A stretch of 18,592 nucleotides of DNA, taken from positions 1 through 18,592 of the forward strand of contig CAIYBQ010000508.1 of NCBI GenBank assembly GCA_903924445.1, given 5' to 3'. Origin of the DNA: an uncultured Armatimonadota bacterium (GTDB lineage: Bacteria > Armatimonadota > Armatimonadia > Armatimonadales > Armatimonadaceae). The position numbers and the translations under genes are program-made. Below, in pieces: positions 8,225-15,947 of the stretch. The notes under the pieces were generated by a model. The model had not been told where the DNA came from and ran no database searches. It saw only the letters and a list, made by a program, of their open reading frames with translations. How positions within the stretch are numbered: the stretch's first letter is position 1; every line of letters begins with the position of its first letter.

Positions 8225-10137
8225 TAGTTCACATCCACTCCAATCGAGCCGCCCACAACGGTTACCGTTGCAGCACTACTGGATGCTGGGTCATAGTTGC
8301 TGGTTGCAACAATTCTGCTTACCTGCTCCAACTTTCCAAGTCCGTTCTTGGCGACTGTTGCTGGCGCAGTGAAGAGTCCCGATCCAGAGATCGTTCCATA
8401 CTTATTGCCTGCGTTTGCTTCGCCATTAGGACCCGTTACCGTCCAGGTTACCGTTGCGTCCTTGCCAGCTGGTAGGCCAGTCACTGCTGCCGAGAACTGC
8501 TTAGTTGCCTTTACGGACATCTTCACAACTTCCGGTGTGACCTTTACAACCACATTGGTTTGAACATCAATCGACAATGTAAACGACCGACGTGTATCGA
8601 ACACGCTGGTAGCGCGTACAAGGTAGGTACCGTTTCGCTTAGGAGCAGTAAACCGTGCCGTGCTTGGTCCGGTGGAAACCAATGCACCGGAGAAGCCCGC
8701 AGGACTCACGACCGTCCACGTTACGTTCTGCACAGTTGTACGTGCGACAGCCGCTGTGAGGTTCAGTGCTTGTTCCCACTCGAGCACTGGTGCTGGATTA
8801 GGATCAACCGTTACAGCCACTGCAGACTCGACGGTTACAGGAACTTCGACAGACTTTGTCGGATCGTAAACACTTGTCGCGACAACGGTAAAGGTCCCTT
8901 CACGCTTTGGAGCGGTGTAGATGCCATCCTTGGAGACCTTACCAACGCTCTGTCCGCTGCCATCCGTGAGGACCTTCCATGTCACTCCACGGCGAGCATC
9001 CCCTACTGGTATCCGTGGCGAGAGGTTGTTTACCACAGCAGCCAGGCTGACTGACTCATCGAAGGAGATTGTTGGCGCAGCAGGCGTTACGGTTACCGTA
9101 GCGGGCGCATTGACCGTGACAGGAACCGTTGTTTGCTTTGTTGAGTCGTACTTGCTGACGACTAGAATCTCAACTGTCTTGACCGTGTCTCCGGTTACCT
9201 TTGGTGCAACATAGGTCGCACTGTTTCCAGTGACACTTTCAAGTGTGCCGTTGGCCGTTCCAGAACCGCCCTTGATTGAGAATGTGACTTCCGTTTCTGG
9301 AGCATTCACAATCGAAGCATTTAGGTCGAGAGGAAACTCAGACCCAATCGCTGCATCGATAGGGCTTACAGACAGCTCGGTTCGGCTTGTGACCGCAACA
9401 CGCTCAGCCTTGGAGATTGCACCATCGACCTTGACAGTGACAAAAGCTTCGATCGGACGCTTACCACGAACAGAGGAACCATTGTCAATGGTCTCAAGGT
9501 TTGCAGGATTTGCGGACACTGCAAACAATGCTGAGCCATGTGTCAACGGAACCAGCTCGCCCTTGGAGTTGCGCGCTTCGAACGTCAAGTCCTTGGTTTC
9601 ACCAACCTCGACAGACTGGTTAGGCACAACAGCCACCGTCTGAATCCCGGTGTAGGTAGAAATGGTAACGGTTAGAGAGCCATCTGTAACGACTGTAGCC
9701 GATGCCTGTGCAAAGCCGACTTCAGGGCCTGTTGCATCTGGCGTCCCGTAGAACTTGACCGTCAAGAGGTGGCTTCCCACCTTGGCCTGACGAGGCGTGT
9801 CGTACACGACGGGAATACTGACGCCAGCCTGTCCATCAGGACGGTTGACGACCCAGGTGATGTCTTCAGCATTGCTGTCAGCACCTGCCATCGTAATACG
9901 CGCTGACAGCGCAGATGACAAGCCAACAACACGGGTACGTGGACCCCAGTCAACTTTGACGCGGAACGTGGCGAAGCGCGTTTCGCCTCCACCACCGCCA
10001 CCACCATTATTGCCACCCTCAATGGTTGCCGAAGGGCTGCTTCCACCGCCACAACCTGTAGACACAACGGCCACAGATCCCAGCAACAGCACAGCAGCGG
10101 CTAACCAGGAGTAACTCTTCCCGGCGCGAATTTGCAT
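8224..10137 (-). CDS. Lipoprotein with tandem bacterial Ig-like repeats
   Basis: From the chosen ATG the product is 637 residues. A signal peptide ends at VSTGC (Cys29), a slightly non-canonical lipobox, followed by GGGSS and a run of seven glycines as a flexible tether. Residues about 53-160 form a domain starting TFRVKVDW that resembles the N-terminal domain of the next lipoprotein. Four Ig-like repeats of about 90 residues follow (about 254-343, 346-436, 440-526, 529-629), with the signature (Y/F)TAP...G(T/S)..V.ATS.YD...S...VTV (for example IYTAPKREGTFTVVATSVYD and RFTAPKRNGTYLVRATSVFD). Tandem Ig stacks of this kind usually extend a binding surface from the cell. The start is set by AAAGGAGAGG (10145-10154) 7 nt before the ATG; the frame upstream to 10173 is not needed. 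It is first in the operon and overlaps the propeller lipoprotein gene. Confidence 0.9.
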   Translation of the reverse strand: MQIRAGKSYSWLAAAVLLLGSVAVVSTGCGGGSSPSATIEGGNNGGGGGGGETRFATFRVKVDWGPRTRVVGLSSALSARITMAGADSNAEDITWVVNRPDGQAGVSIPVVYDTPRQAKVGSHLLTVKFYGTPDATGPEVGFAQASATVVTDGSLTVTISTYTGIQTVAVVPNQSVEVGETKDLTFEARNSKGELVPLTHGSALFAVSANPANLETIDNGSSVRGKRPIEAFVTVKVDGAISKAERVAVTSRTELSVSPIDAAIGSEFPLDLNASIVNAPETEVTFSIKGGSGTANGTLESVTGNSATYVAPKVTGDTVKTVEILVVSKYDSTKQTTVPVTVNAPATVTVTPAAPTISFDESVSLAAVVNNLSPRIPVGDARRGVTWKVLTDGSGQSVGKVSKDGIYTAPKREGTFTVVATSVYDPTKSVEVPVTVESAVAVTVDPNPAPVLEWEQALNLTAAVARTTVQNVTWTVVSPAGFSGALVSTGPSTARFTAPKRNGTYLVRATSVFDTRRSFTLSIDVQTNVVVKVTPEVVKMSVKATKQFSAAVTGLPAGKDATVTWTVTGPNGEANAGNKYGTISGSGLFTAPATVAKNGLGKLEQVSRIVATSNYDPASSSAATVTVVGGSIGVDVN

Positions 10138-10332
10138 GCCAAAACCTCTCCTTTCGGATGAGCCGAAGTTCACCTGCGAACCGCCGATTTCCTGCGGGCT
10201 CTGTCCAAAAGTCTATTGATATGCCTCACCATTTCCCACGAATGCGCTCGCAGGACCCAGTGAGGTGCCGATAAAAACGCGAATCCGCCTGTCTAATCAC
10301 ATATGGGCCAGACACACGAAATCGGCATTGCC
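10138..10332 (-). other. Long 5' leader of the secreted-protein operon
   Basis: If transcription starts at the TTGACA promoter (10333-10362), the mRNA has an untranslated leader of about 188 nt. It holds several short complementary segments (GTTC/GAAC around GCAGGT; TTCGG/CCGAA next to the Shine-Dalgarno; GAGCC/GGCTC enclosing them). I recognise no known riboswitch class and no convincing coding sequence. A regulatory RNA element is possible but unproven. Confidence 0.35.
10145..10154 (-). promoter_or_regulatory. Strong Shine-Dalgarno of the Ig-repeat lipoprotein gene
   Basis: AAAGGAGAGG on the minus strand sits 7 nt before the ATG at 10135-10137 and fixes that start over the in-frame ATG at 10173. 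The bases just upstream can form a small hairpin (TTCGG / CCGAA with loop CTCAT) whose 3' arm abuts the site and might modulate access. Confidence 0.75.
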
Positions 10333-10362
10333 ATTCTCTGGTCTAGCAGGGTCTGTTGTCAA
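10333..10362 (-). promoter_or_regulatory. Sigma-70-type promoter of the secreted-protein operon
   Basis: On the minus strand a perfect TTGACA -35 (10357-10362) is followed after 18 nt by GAGAAT (10333-10338; 4 of 6 matches to TATAAT). It lies just after the stop of the DUF374 gene (10403), with no terminator visible between, so read-through from the upstream operon may add to expression. Confidence 0.5.
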
Positions 10363-10402
10363 GGGTAAATGCCCGTTGAAACCAGTGAAGTTTTACAGGC
10401 TG

Positions 10403-11056
10403 CTAAGGTTTGTCTATCATCAATCCCGGCGGATCTGGAGCTGCGGCAATCATCGTCTTTGTCAATTCAGCAGCAACTTCATCCAAATTATCTGTCGGGG
10501 ATACATAAATGGCAGGCAGAAACTCGCATTCAACTCGGCTGAATGGCTTGGGTATGGCGTAGCGGTCCCATGTGGCAATATTCCAGCAGTTCGAATATCG
10601 CATCACCACAGGACAAATAGGTCGTTGTGACTTCTTAGCGAAGTAAACAACTCCGTTTTGGATGACCCGGCGTGGACCGCGAGGGCCATCTGGTGTAAAC
10701 GAAATACTGACGCCCCGCTTCAGACAGTTAACGAGCTCAACGGCAGCCCGAGCCCCGCCACGTCCAGTGCTTCCCCGGACAATGTCATAGCCCAACTTTT
10801 CGAGAACCCTAGCCTGCACATCTCCATCACGGGATAGACTCGTAAGCGCCGTGAACTTACGCCAAGAAAGCACATGACCGGCGATAAGGGCATCCCCATG
10901 CCAAACGACAAAGACACCACCATGCTCACTTGCCTTTTCCATCTCCGGCATCCCAATGATCTTCTTGCGAAGCGTAATGTGAATCATTGAGCTGACCAAA
11001 TGGACAATCGTAGATAACACTTCCGCTCTGAGGGTTACAGGTCGCACTTTTTCCAT
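10403..11056 (-). CDS. DUF374 / lysophospholipid acyltransferase-like protein
   Basis: The 217-residue product matches the DUF374 branch of the acyltransferase superfamily. VVWHGDALI (50-58) holds the probable catalytic His53 and nearby Asp55. SLSRDGDVQARVLEKLGYDIVRGS (73-96), STGRGGARA (96-104) and the TPDGPRGP block (121-128) are typical of the family, as is the following VIQNGVVYFAKKS. The N-terminus has a hydrophobic helix (about 12-28) that probably attaches it to the inner face of the cytoplasmic membrane. DUF374 genes are often found beside lipid A or LPS genes; here the gene follows an MsbA-like exporter, overlapping it by 1 nt (TGATG), so a role in envelope lipid acylation coupled to export is the likeliest reading. 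The exact substrate is not visible. Confidence 0.85.
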   Translation of the reverse strand: MEKVRPVTLRAEVLSTIVHLVSSMIHITLRKKIIGMPEMEKASEHGGVFVVWHGDALIAGHVLSWRKFTALTSLSRDGDVQARVLEKLGYDIVRGSTGRGGARAAVELVNCLKRGVSISFTPDGPRGPRRVIQNGVVYFAKKSQRPICPVVMRYSNCWNIATWDRYAIPKPFSRVECEFLPAIYVSPTDNLDEVAAELTKTMIAAAPDPPGLMIDKP

Positions 11057-12897
11057 CAGGATTCTCCACCTTCTCCACGAAGCTGGGTTTCCACCAGCCG
11101 TGCATAAACTCCGCCAGCGGCGACAAGAACATCGTGAGTCCCGATCTCCACGATACTCCCAGCCTGCATCACAACAATCCGGTCCGCGTCCACGATTGTC
11201 GAAAGACGATGTGCAACCACCAGAGTCGTTCGATCGTGTCTCCCGGCGCGTATCGCATCCTGAACCGCGGCTTCTGTCCCGCTATCAAGAGCACTGGTTG
11301 CTTCATCGAGGATCAGAACGCGTGGCTTGCATATAAGGGCACGTGCAATCGCAATCCGTTGGGCCTGACCGCCGGATAACATCGCTCCACGTTCACCAAC
11401 CAATGTGGCATAGCCATCCAGCTTCGACATAATGAACTCATGCGCACCTGCTGCACGTGCGGCTAGCTCAACATCATCGTGTGTCGCACCAGGTTTCCCA
11501 TAGGCTATATTCTCGAAAATAGTCCCGGCAAACAACACTGTTTTCTGAGGAACGATGGCCATCACCGACCGTAGGCTCCCCTGCTTGATGTTACGCAAGT
11601 CGATGCCATCCAGCTTTACACAACCTGTCCACGGGTCGATGAAACGGGGGATCAGATCCACGAGCGTCGACTTGCCAGACCCAGTCGCCCCCACAAACGC
11701 GATCGTTTCACCCGGATGAATGTCTAGCCTTACACCACACAGAACGGGAGTTTCCAGCATGTAGCCGTAAGTGACATCCTCGAGTGACAATGCACCCTTT
11801 ACATCAACAAGGTCGATTGAGTCGGGGAGATCAGCGATTTCTGGATGAACATCGAGAACTTCCTCATGAATACGATCCACGGCGCCAAACATATCCAGCA
11901 ACGCACCGCGCAGCGATCCCATCCCGCCGATTGCACGCGATAGCTCGTTTGCAGCGAACACAAACTGCAGAAACCCGCCGATACTTAGGCCTCGCACGCG
12001 GTCCGCAACCCAGGTATCCCGTGCTGCGCCGACCAGACCTGCGGCAGTGGCTTCCTTCGTTACGCGGAGTACATCAGCTGTGTGTAAAGCTATCTCTTGT
12101 GCCCCGATGACTAGGATTACAGCCATCGCGATCGATCCAATCCAGTCAACACTGGGTCCGAGCAGAGCTGAGCGACGGATTCCACGCATTTGTGCATGTA
12201 TAGCACCATCGGCAACCTTGGCAAAACGATTCAGCTCACGCTCTTCGGCAGCGAATGCCTTGATAACCCTCGGGGATGACAATGTTTCATCCATAAGGGC
12301 ATTGAGCTCCGCCTGCTTGCCCTGCGCCGTCTGGCTGAGTGCACGCAACCTGCGCGTGATCTGCTGTATCGCAAGTGCCATCAGGGGAACAACCGCAATC
12401 GTAATCAAAACAAGCTTTGGGCTGGTTCTGATCAAAATGACAGACATTGTCACGGCGGTGATCGGAAGCGCAATTGAGTCCTTAACCCAGTTCGCTGCAT
12501 TTTGAAGCTTTGCGACATCGGTGGTCATGGTCGACATCAGATTGCCCGTGCGCTGCGTGTCAAAATATGTCAACGGCATTCGAAGCAGGTGGGAATACAG
12601 CGTTCGGCGAAGATCATTCCCGACACGCAGGCTAACCTCAGCCAGCACCGTGCCTTGGATATACCGGAGCAGAACCAAGACGGTGTAAAGCCCAACGATA
12701 GCCCCGGCGACAACATAGATACCACTGATGTTTCCGCTACCGGAACGATCCGCAAATTCCTTTACCGCTGCAGCAACCCCACCGGGAATAGCTCCCGCAA
12801 TCGCCGCAGCCACAAGTCCAATGGCTAACTTTCCACGATACGGTTTGAGGAAGCCAAGGAGAGATTTGAGTCGGGATGTTTCAAGCTTTTGCTTCAT
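11056..12897 (-). CDS. MsbA-type ABC exporter (fused permease and ATPase)
   Basis: The 613-residue protein is a half-transporter with about six transmembrane helices (1-330) followed by an ATPase domain (about 370-605), the layout of MsbA and related lipid/multidrug exporters, which act as homodimers in the inner membrane. Walker A is GATGSGKST (403-411), the Q-loop is Q451, the signature is LSGGQ (507-511), Walker B is VLILDE (527-532) and the H-loop is H563, so the ATPase looks functional. The stretch between the fifth and sixth helices (about 266-305) is longer than usual, a polar insert of roughly 25 residues likely exposed outside. The ATG overlaps the end of mqnB by 17 nt, and GGAGG (12904-12908) lies 6 nt upstream inside mqnB. 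The downstream DUF374 gene suggests lipid substrates, but a peptide or drug exporter cannot be excluded. Confidence 0.92.
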   Translation of the reverse strand: MKQKLETSRLKSLLGFLKPYRGKLAIGLVAAAIAGAIPGGVAAAVKEFADRSGSGNISGIYVVAGAIVGLYTVLVLLRYIQGTVLAEVSLRVGNDLRRTLYSHLLRMPLTYFDTQRTGNLMSTMTTDVAKLQNAANWVKDSIALPITAVTMSVILIRTSPKLVLITIAVVPLMALAIQQITRRLRALSQTAQGKQAELNALMDETLSSPRVIKAFAAEERELNRFAKVADGAIHAQMRGIRRSALLGPSVDWIGSIAMAVILVIGAQEIALHTADVLRVTKEATAAGLVGAARDTWVADRVRGLSIGGFLQFVFAANELSRAIGGMGSLRGALLDMFGAVDRIHEEVLDVHPEIADLPDSIDLVDVKGALSLEDVTYGYMLETPVLCGVRLDIHPGETIAFVGATGSGKSTLVDLIPRFIDPWTGCVKLDGIDLRNIKQGSLRSVMAIVPQKTVLFAGTIFENIAYGKPGATHDDVELAARAAGAHEFIMSKLDGYATLVGERGAMLSGGQAQRIAIARALICKPRVLILDEATSALDSGTEAAVQDAIRAGRHDRTTLVVAHRLSTIVDADRIVVMQAGSIVEIGTHDVLVAAGGVYARLVETQLRGEGGES

Positions 12898-13507
12898 CTA
12901 CCGCCTCCAAAATGTCCATCCCATGGTTCATCCAGAATGTTGACAGCGCTTCAAATGCCACACGAATATTTGCGGGTTGCATATCGCGCTCTGCTGCTAA
13001 GTTACTAATCGCCCGCACTTGGATGCACCGGACACCGCGTGCATTTGCAATGTCCGCCACTGCATACCCTTCCATCGTTTCGATGGAAGCACCAAACATG
13101 TCTCGCCGAAGAATGCCCGTCGCACGCGTTCCAGTTACCGTCGAGACCGTGCACCCGTTTACAATCGGAACACAACCGATTATAGGCGCATGAAGGTCAA
13201 CCTTGACGTGGGATGCCCCAAAGGGAAAATCTCGGAGCGGACAAAAACAAGGACTCTCAGGAAGCTCAACCCCCAGGTCACCGACGACTTCAGACCCAAC
13301 AAGCACAACATCACCAATGCGCAAGCTCGTGTCTCGGTACGCTCCGGCGATTCCGATACTGACTAACGGGCCAGTAACATCAGATTTGAGGAACGACCGA
13401 TAAACGGCCGGCATACCAACACCAGTCACCAGATGTTTCATCCCATGTAGCGGAGTTAATGCCTGCCATTCGAGCTGACTGGCAACGACGATTGTTGGAC
13501 CTGTCAC
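12881..13507 (-). CDS. mqnB: Futalosine hydrolase-like nucleosidase
   Basis: The 208-residue protein belongs to the PNP/UDP phosphorylase superfamily. Futalosine hydrolase cleaves futalosine (or aminofutalosine, depending on the organism) to dehypoxanthine futalosine plus base in the alternative menaquinone pathway, in the cytoplasm. Visible motifs are GIAGAY (52-57) followed by LRIGDVVLV, ETMEGYAVA (143-151) and VRAISNLAAERD (164-175). The MEG...RxISN...ERD pattern favours MqnB over MTA/SAH nucleosidase, which is the main alternative. Length is at the family norm. The start is GTG (13505-13507), overlapping the upstream TAG by one base (TAGTG), so translation is probably coupled. No other menaquinone gene is in the window. 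Confidence 0.85.
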   Translation of the reverse strand: MTGPTIVVASQLEWQALTPLHGMKHLVTGVGMPAVYRSFLKSDVTGPLVSIGIAGAYRDTSLRIGDVVLVGSEVVGDLGVELPESPCFCPLRDFPFGASHVKVDLHAPIIGCVPIVNGCTVSTVTGTRATGILRRDMFGASIETMEGYAVADIANARGVRCIQVRAISNLAAERDMQPANIRVAFEALSTFWMNHGMDILEAVDEAKA

Positions 13508-15669
13508 TAGTTTGTCAGCGGCTCCACACGCATCGATGACACCCGCGTCACACCGCTGTCAACCGACATACCAACGCCGCCACTGGCATCGTCCATCGGG
13601 ATCAAGCCCTCAACACGAATCAATGCTCCCGGCGCATCGACAACGCCAATCACCGTGCCACTTGCATTCAAGTCAACCGACAGGGCATACACCGTATCCG
13701 GTACCCATTTCACGGCCTCCTCTGCAATGACCTCAACCATGTCATCCTTTCGGAAGACAAGCTTTACGGTTCCAGCGGATGTCACTTCAAGGGCAACATG
13801 TCGACGAAGCCCTCGGACACCAGCCAGCAGCGCAAAGTTTTCGGCCATATGGGGCTCGAAGTGCGCTGTTGTCCGGTACCCTGTCCAAGCATGCCCGCCG
13901 GTGATCGCCTGCTTTGGTCCGTTATTGCTCACCAATCTGTACGGATAGGTGGACTCGTGTCCGGAGAATTCCAAGCGATCTAAGTCGGTGATCCACGATG
14001 CTCGCCATGCCTTATTCGCAGCGCCATCCGCAGGAGGACAAAGTGAGACAGCCGGTACGCCTGAGTGGTCCAACCAGTCCAGATAAACCGTTCCTGATCC
14101 AGATTGACCAACCACCTGAATACCAATGGCGCCAACCATACGGCCATGTGTATCGGGCACCGTCCACTGCAATGTGGATGCTTCACCAGGCGCGATCACA
14201 GTCACATGCGAACAGAGCCATGCCAAGGCTCCATCCCCCTCAAGAACACCAACACAGAGGCGAACAGATGCGGCCCGGACATTCGTTCTCCCGGAGACCA
14301 CACGGGCACGTAAGAGCTGCCCAGAATACACATTTGGGCTACCAATAGCTTCATAGCCGCCGACATAAGCCTCGGATGGATAGAAGGTGTCCGTAGCAAC
14401 CCGCGCCACTACCCCTGTTGAGACATTCTTGTACGCTATCAGCAGCGCACGCTCATCGGCTGCCACGCCCGCATTCTCGGCAAGCTCACCGATTTCGACA
14501 TTGTCGATCGTAACGCCATCCGTAGCGTCATCCCCGCCGCGTACGCGGAAGCCATGCAGCGACCCGCGGAGCATAAAGTGGTACCGCATGCCGCCATTTG
14601 GCATCACCGGACGGATTCCTTGGATTCGTCGACCGATGTTTGCGATCCGCACGGCTTCTACTGCAGCATCGGTGATCTGCGATCCAGGCTTTGCACTTGG
14701 CAAGTACATCCGGTCCGCAACTGGTGTACGGAAGTCCGGGCCGCGATCGATGCCATCGAGGCCATTTTTGATTCCCATCAAGGCACCGACATTGCCGACA
14801 TTGCAATCCGTATCCCACCCGGCGGTTGCGGCAATCATGAGTGTGCGCTGGAAGTCATCATCCCCGTGAAGGAACGCCATTTGGATGATGGCGTGATTTG
14901 GGATGACATGGCACCCGCCACCGAACTTGTCATAGCCGTATTTGTTCTCGATGTGCGTAAAGGTCTGGCGCCAGTCACTTGGATCGGCGGAATGCCATGC
15001 CCGAATGTCATCGACGAGGCGGCGGAGCTTTCCACCCTTGGAGATGTGCAGCAAGGCAAGATCCAAAATCTTGTCACGGTCTGACTCTACAAATGCGATG
15101 GCTTCCATTGCCGCGAGAAGCTGTGCGGCGCGGACGGCGTCGCCATCGTGGCTCACACTCGCAGCAATGCCTGCAAAGTGCGCGGCTCTTTCAGGGTCGC
15201 CAGGCGCAATCATCGCCCAGGCATCGATGAAAATCTGAGCACCAATTTGCTCTGCGACGACCTGTGTATTCCGTTCGATGCTTCCTGAGTCGGGAGGCAG
15301 GATGCCATCCTTCAGACGACGGAACGCCGTGTGTTCGGTACTGACTCCAAGACCACCCCACCAGAGCACCGTTTTGTGTTCGATCAGGTGATTCAGCCAG
15401 ACATCGGCGACCATTTTCGGTGTGATGTCGTATGGACAGTTGTTGTCATCGAAAGCGCGGGGAAAGATAAACGTTCCGCTGATGTCATCATCGGTGATGA
15501 CAAGCGGTACACCAAAGCGCTGGTGAACGTAGTAGTTAACCTCGCCGATAGTCTCTTCAATCTGCCGCCGTCCCCATCCCTCGAAGGGTCGGCCGAGATA
15601 AACGCCGATCAGTTTTCCAAGAATCCCGGCGTAGACACGCGCATCATAGTCGGTTGGCAGGTTTGTCAT
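13507..15669 (-). CDS. ADP-ribosylglycohydrolase-family protein with two C-terminal beta-sandwich-like regions
   Basis: The 720-residue product has an N-terminal ADP-ribosylglycohydrolase domain (about 10-345). AGILGKLIGVYLGRPFEGW (14-32) is the family's opening helix; TDDDISGTF (59-67), SHDGDAV (173-179) and GWDTDCNVGN (284-293) supply the acidic metal-binding residues. TDDD replaces the more usual TDDT. The remaining 375 residues are not part of the standard fold: about 410-545 looks like a galactose-binding-like beta domain and about 560-718 like a LamG/concanavalin-like sandwich. There is no signal peptide, so it should be cytoplasmic. These extra domains and the divergent Gfo/Idh dehydrogenase point to a sugar or nucleoside N-glycoside rather than ADP-ribosyl-protein as substrate; this is inference. 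GGAG (15675-15678) lies 5 nt before the ATG. It is the first gene of a four-gene overlapping operon. Confidence 0.85.
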   Translation of the reverse strand: MTNLPTDYDARVYAGILGKLIGVYLGRPFEGWGRRQIEETIGEVNYYVHQRFGVPLVITDDDISGTFIFPRAFDDNNCPYDITPKMVADVWLNHLIEHKTVLWWGGLGVSTEHTAFRRLKDGILPPDSGSIERNTQVVAEQIGAQIFIDAWAMIAPGDPERAAHFAGIAASVSHDGDAVRAAQLLAAMEAIAFVESDRDKILDLALLHISKGGKLRRLVDDIRAWHSADPSDWRQTFTHIENKYGYDKFGGGCHVIPNHAIIQMAFLHGDDDFQRTLMIAATAGWDTDCNVGNVGALMGIKNGLDGIDRGPDFRTPVADRMYLPSAKPGSQITDAAVEAVRIANIGRRIQGIRPVMPNGGMRYHFMLRGSLHGFRVRGGDDATDGVTIDNVEIGELAENAGVAADERALLIAYKNVSTGVVARVATDTFYPSEAYVGGYEAIGSPNVYSGQLLRARVVSGRTNVRAASVRLCVGVLEGDGALAWLCSHVTVIAPGEASTLQWTVPDTHGRMVGAIGIQVVGQSGSGTVYLDWLDHSGVPAVSLCPPADGAANKAWRASWITDLDRLEFSGHESTYPYRLVSNNGPKQAITGGHAWTGYRTTAHFEPHMAENFALLAGVRGLRRHVALEVTSAGTVKLVFRKDDMVEVIAEEAVKWVPDTVYALSVDLNASGTVIGVVDAPGALIRVEGLIPMDDASGGVGMSVDSGVTRVSSMRVEPLTN

Positions 15670-15713
15670 CGTTACTCCAGTCTACGTCGAAATACGTTTT
15701 TGCATCCGCCTAC

Positions 15714-15732
15714 GGTTCCAGAAATGGTTCCA
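15714..15732. promoter_or_regulatory. Direct repeat pair in the divergent intergenic region
   Basis: GGTTCCA occurs at 15714-15720 and 15726-15732, 12 bp apart start to start (about one helical turn), with a variant GGTTTCA at 15763-15769. The pair lies 45-63 bp upstream of the ADP-ribosylglycohydrolase start, a suitable operator position. No regulator gene is in the window. Confidence 0.3.
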
Positions 15733-15838
15733 TAGCCACCCACCAAAGTCGTGGATTGACGTGGTTTCAGATGCTTAACTTGTCAACAGGAACGTGTCCA
15801 AGCTCCAGCGGTACACTGATTGATTGTAACGGATGGAG

Positions 15839-15924
15839 GGAAATCGGCATCTTTGCTGGTGTCCCGATGGTAGATCAGCAGGATAACTCTACCCACTGGT
15901 CGAACGATTTCCGGTCGGATTTCC
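15839..15924. promoter_or_regulatory. GATTTCC repeats upstream of the Gfo/Idh gene
   Basis: GATTTCC occurs at 15906-15912 and 15918-15924 (12 bp period), and its inverse GGAAATC at 15839-15845. The outer two extend to 8 bp (GGGAAATC / GATTTCCC). They lie 24-109 bp before the ATG at 15948. I see no convincing -35/-10 pair in 15670-15947 in either direction. Confidence 0.3.
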
Positions 15925-15947
15925 CGTAAGAGATGGAGGGTTGGTTG

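Noticed and set aside
9990..10020. Tandem CCACCACCG-like repeat as a possible microsatellite
   Set aside because: It is the codon pattern of the polyglycine linker after the lipobox and needs no other explanation.
10265..10630. 121-residue plus-strand frame covering the promoter/leader and the 3' end of the DUF374 gene
   Set aside because: It overlaps the DUF374 gene antisense and the strong minus-strand promoter, and its translation looks random.
14554..15084. 176-residue plus-strand frame opposite the ADP-ribosylglycohydrolase gene
   Set aside because: Shadow of a gene with clear active-site motifs; no start signal or homology-like features.
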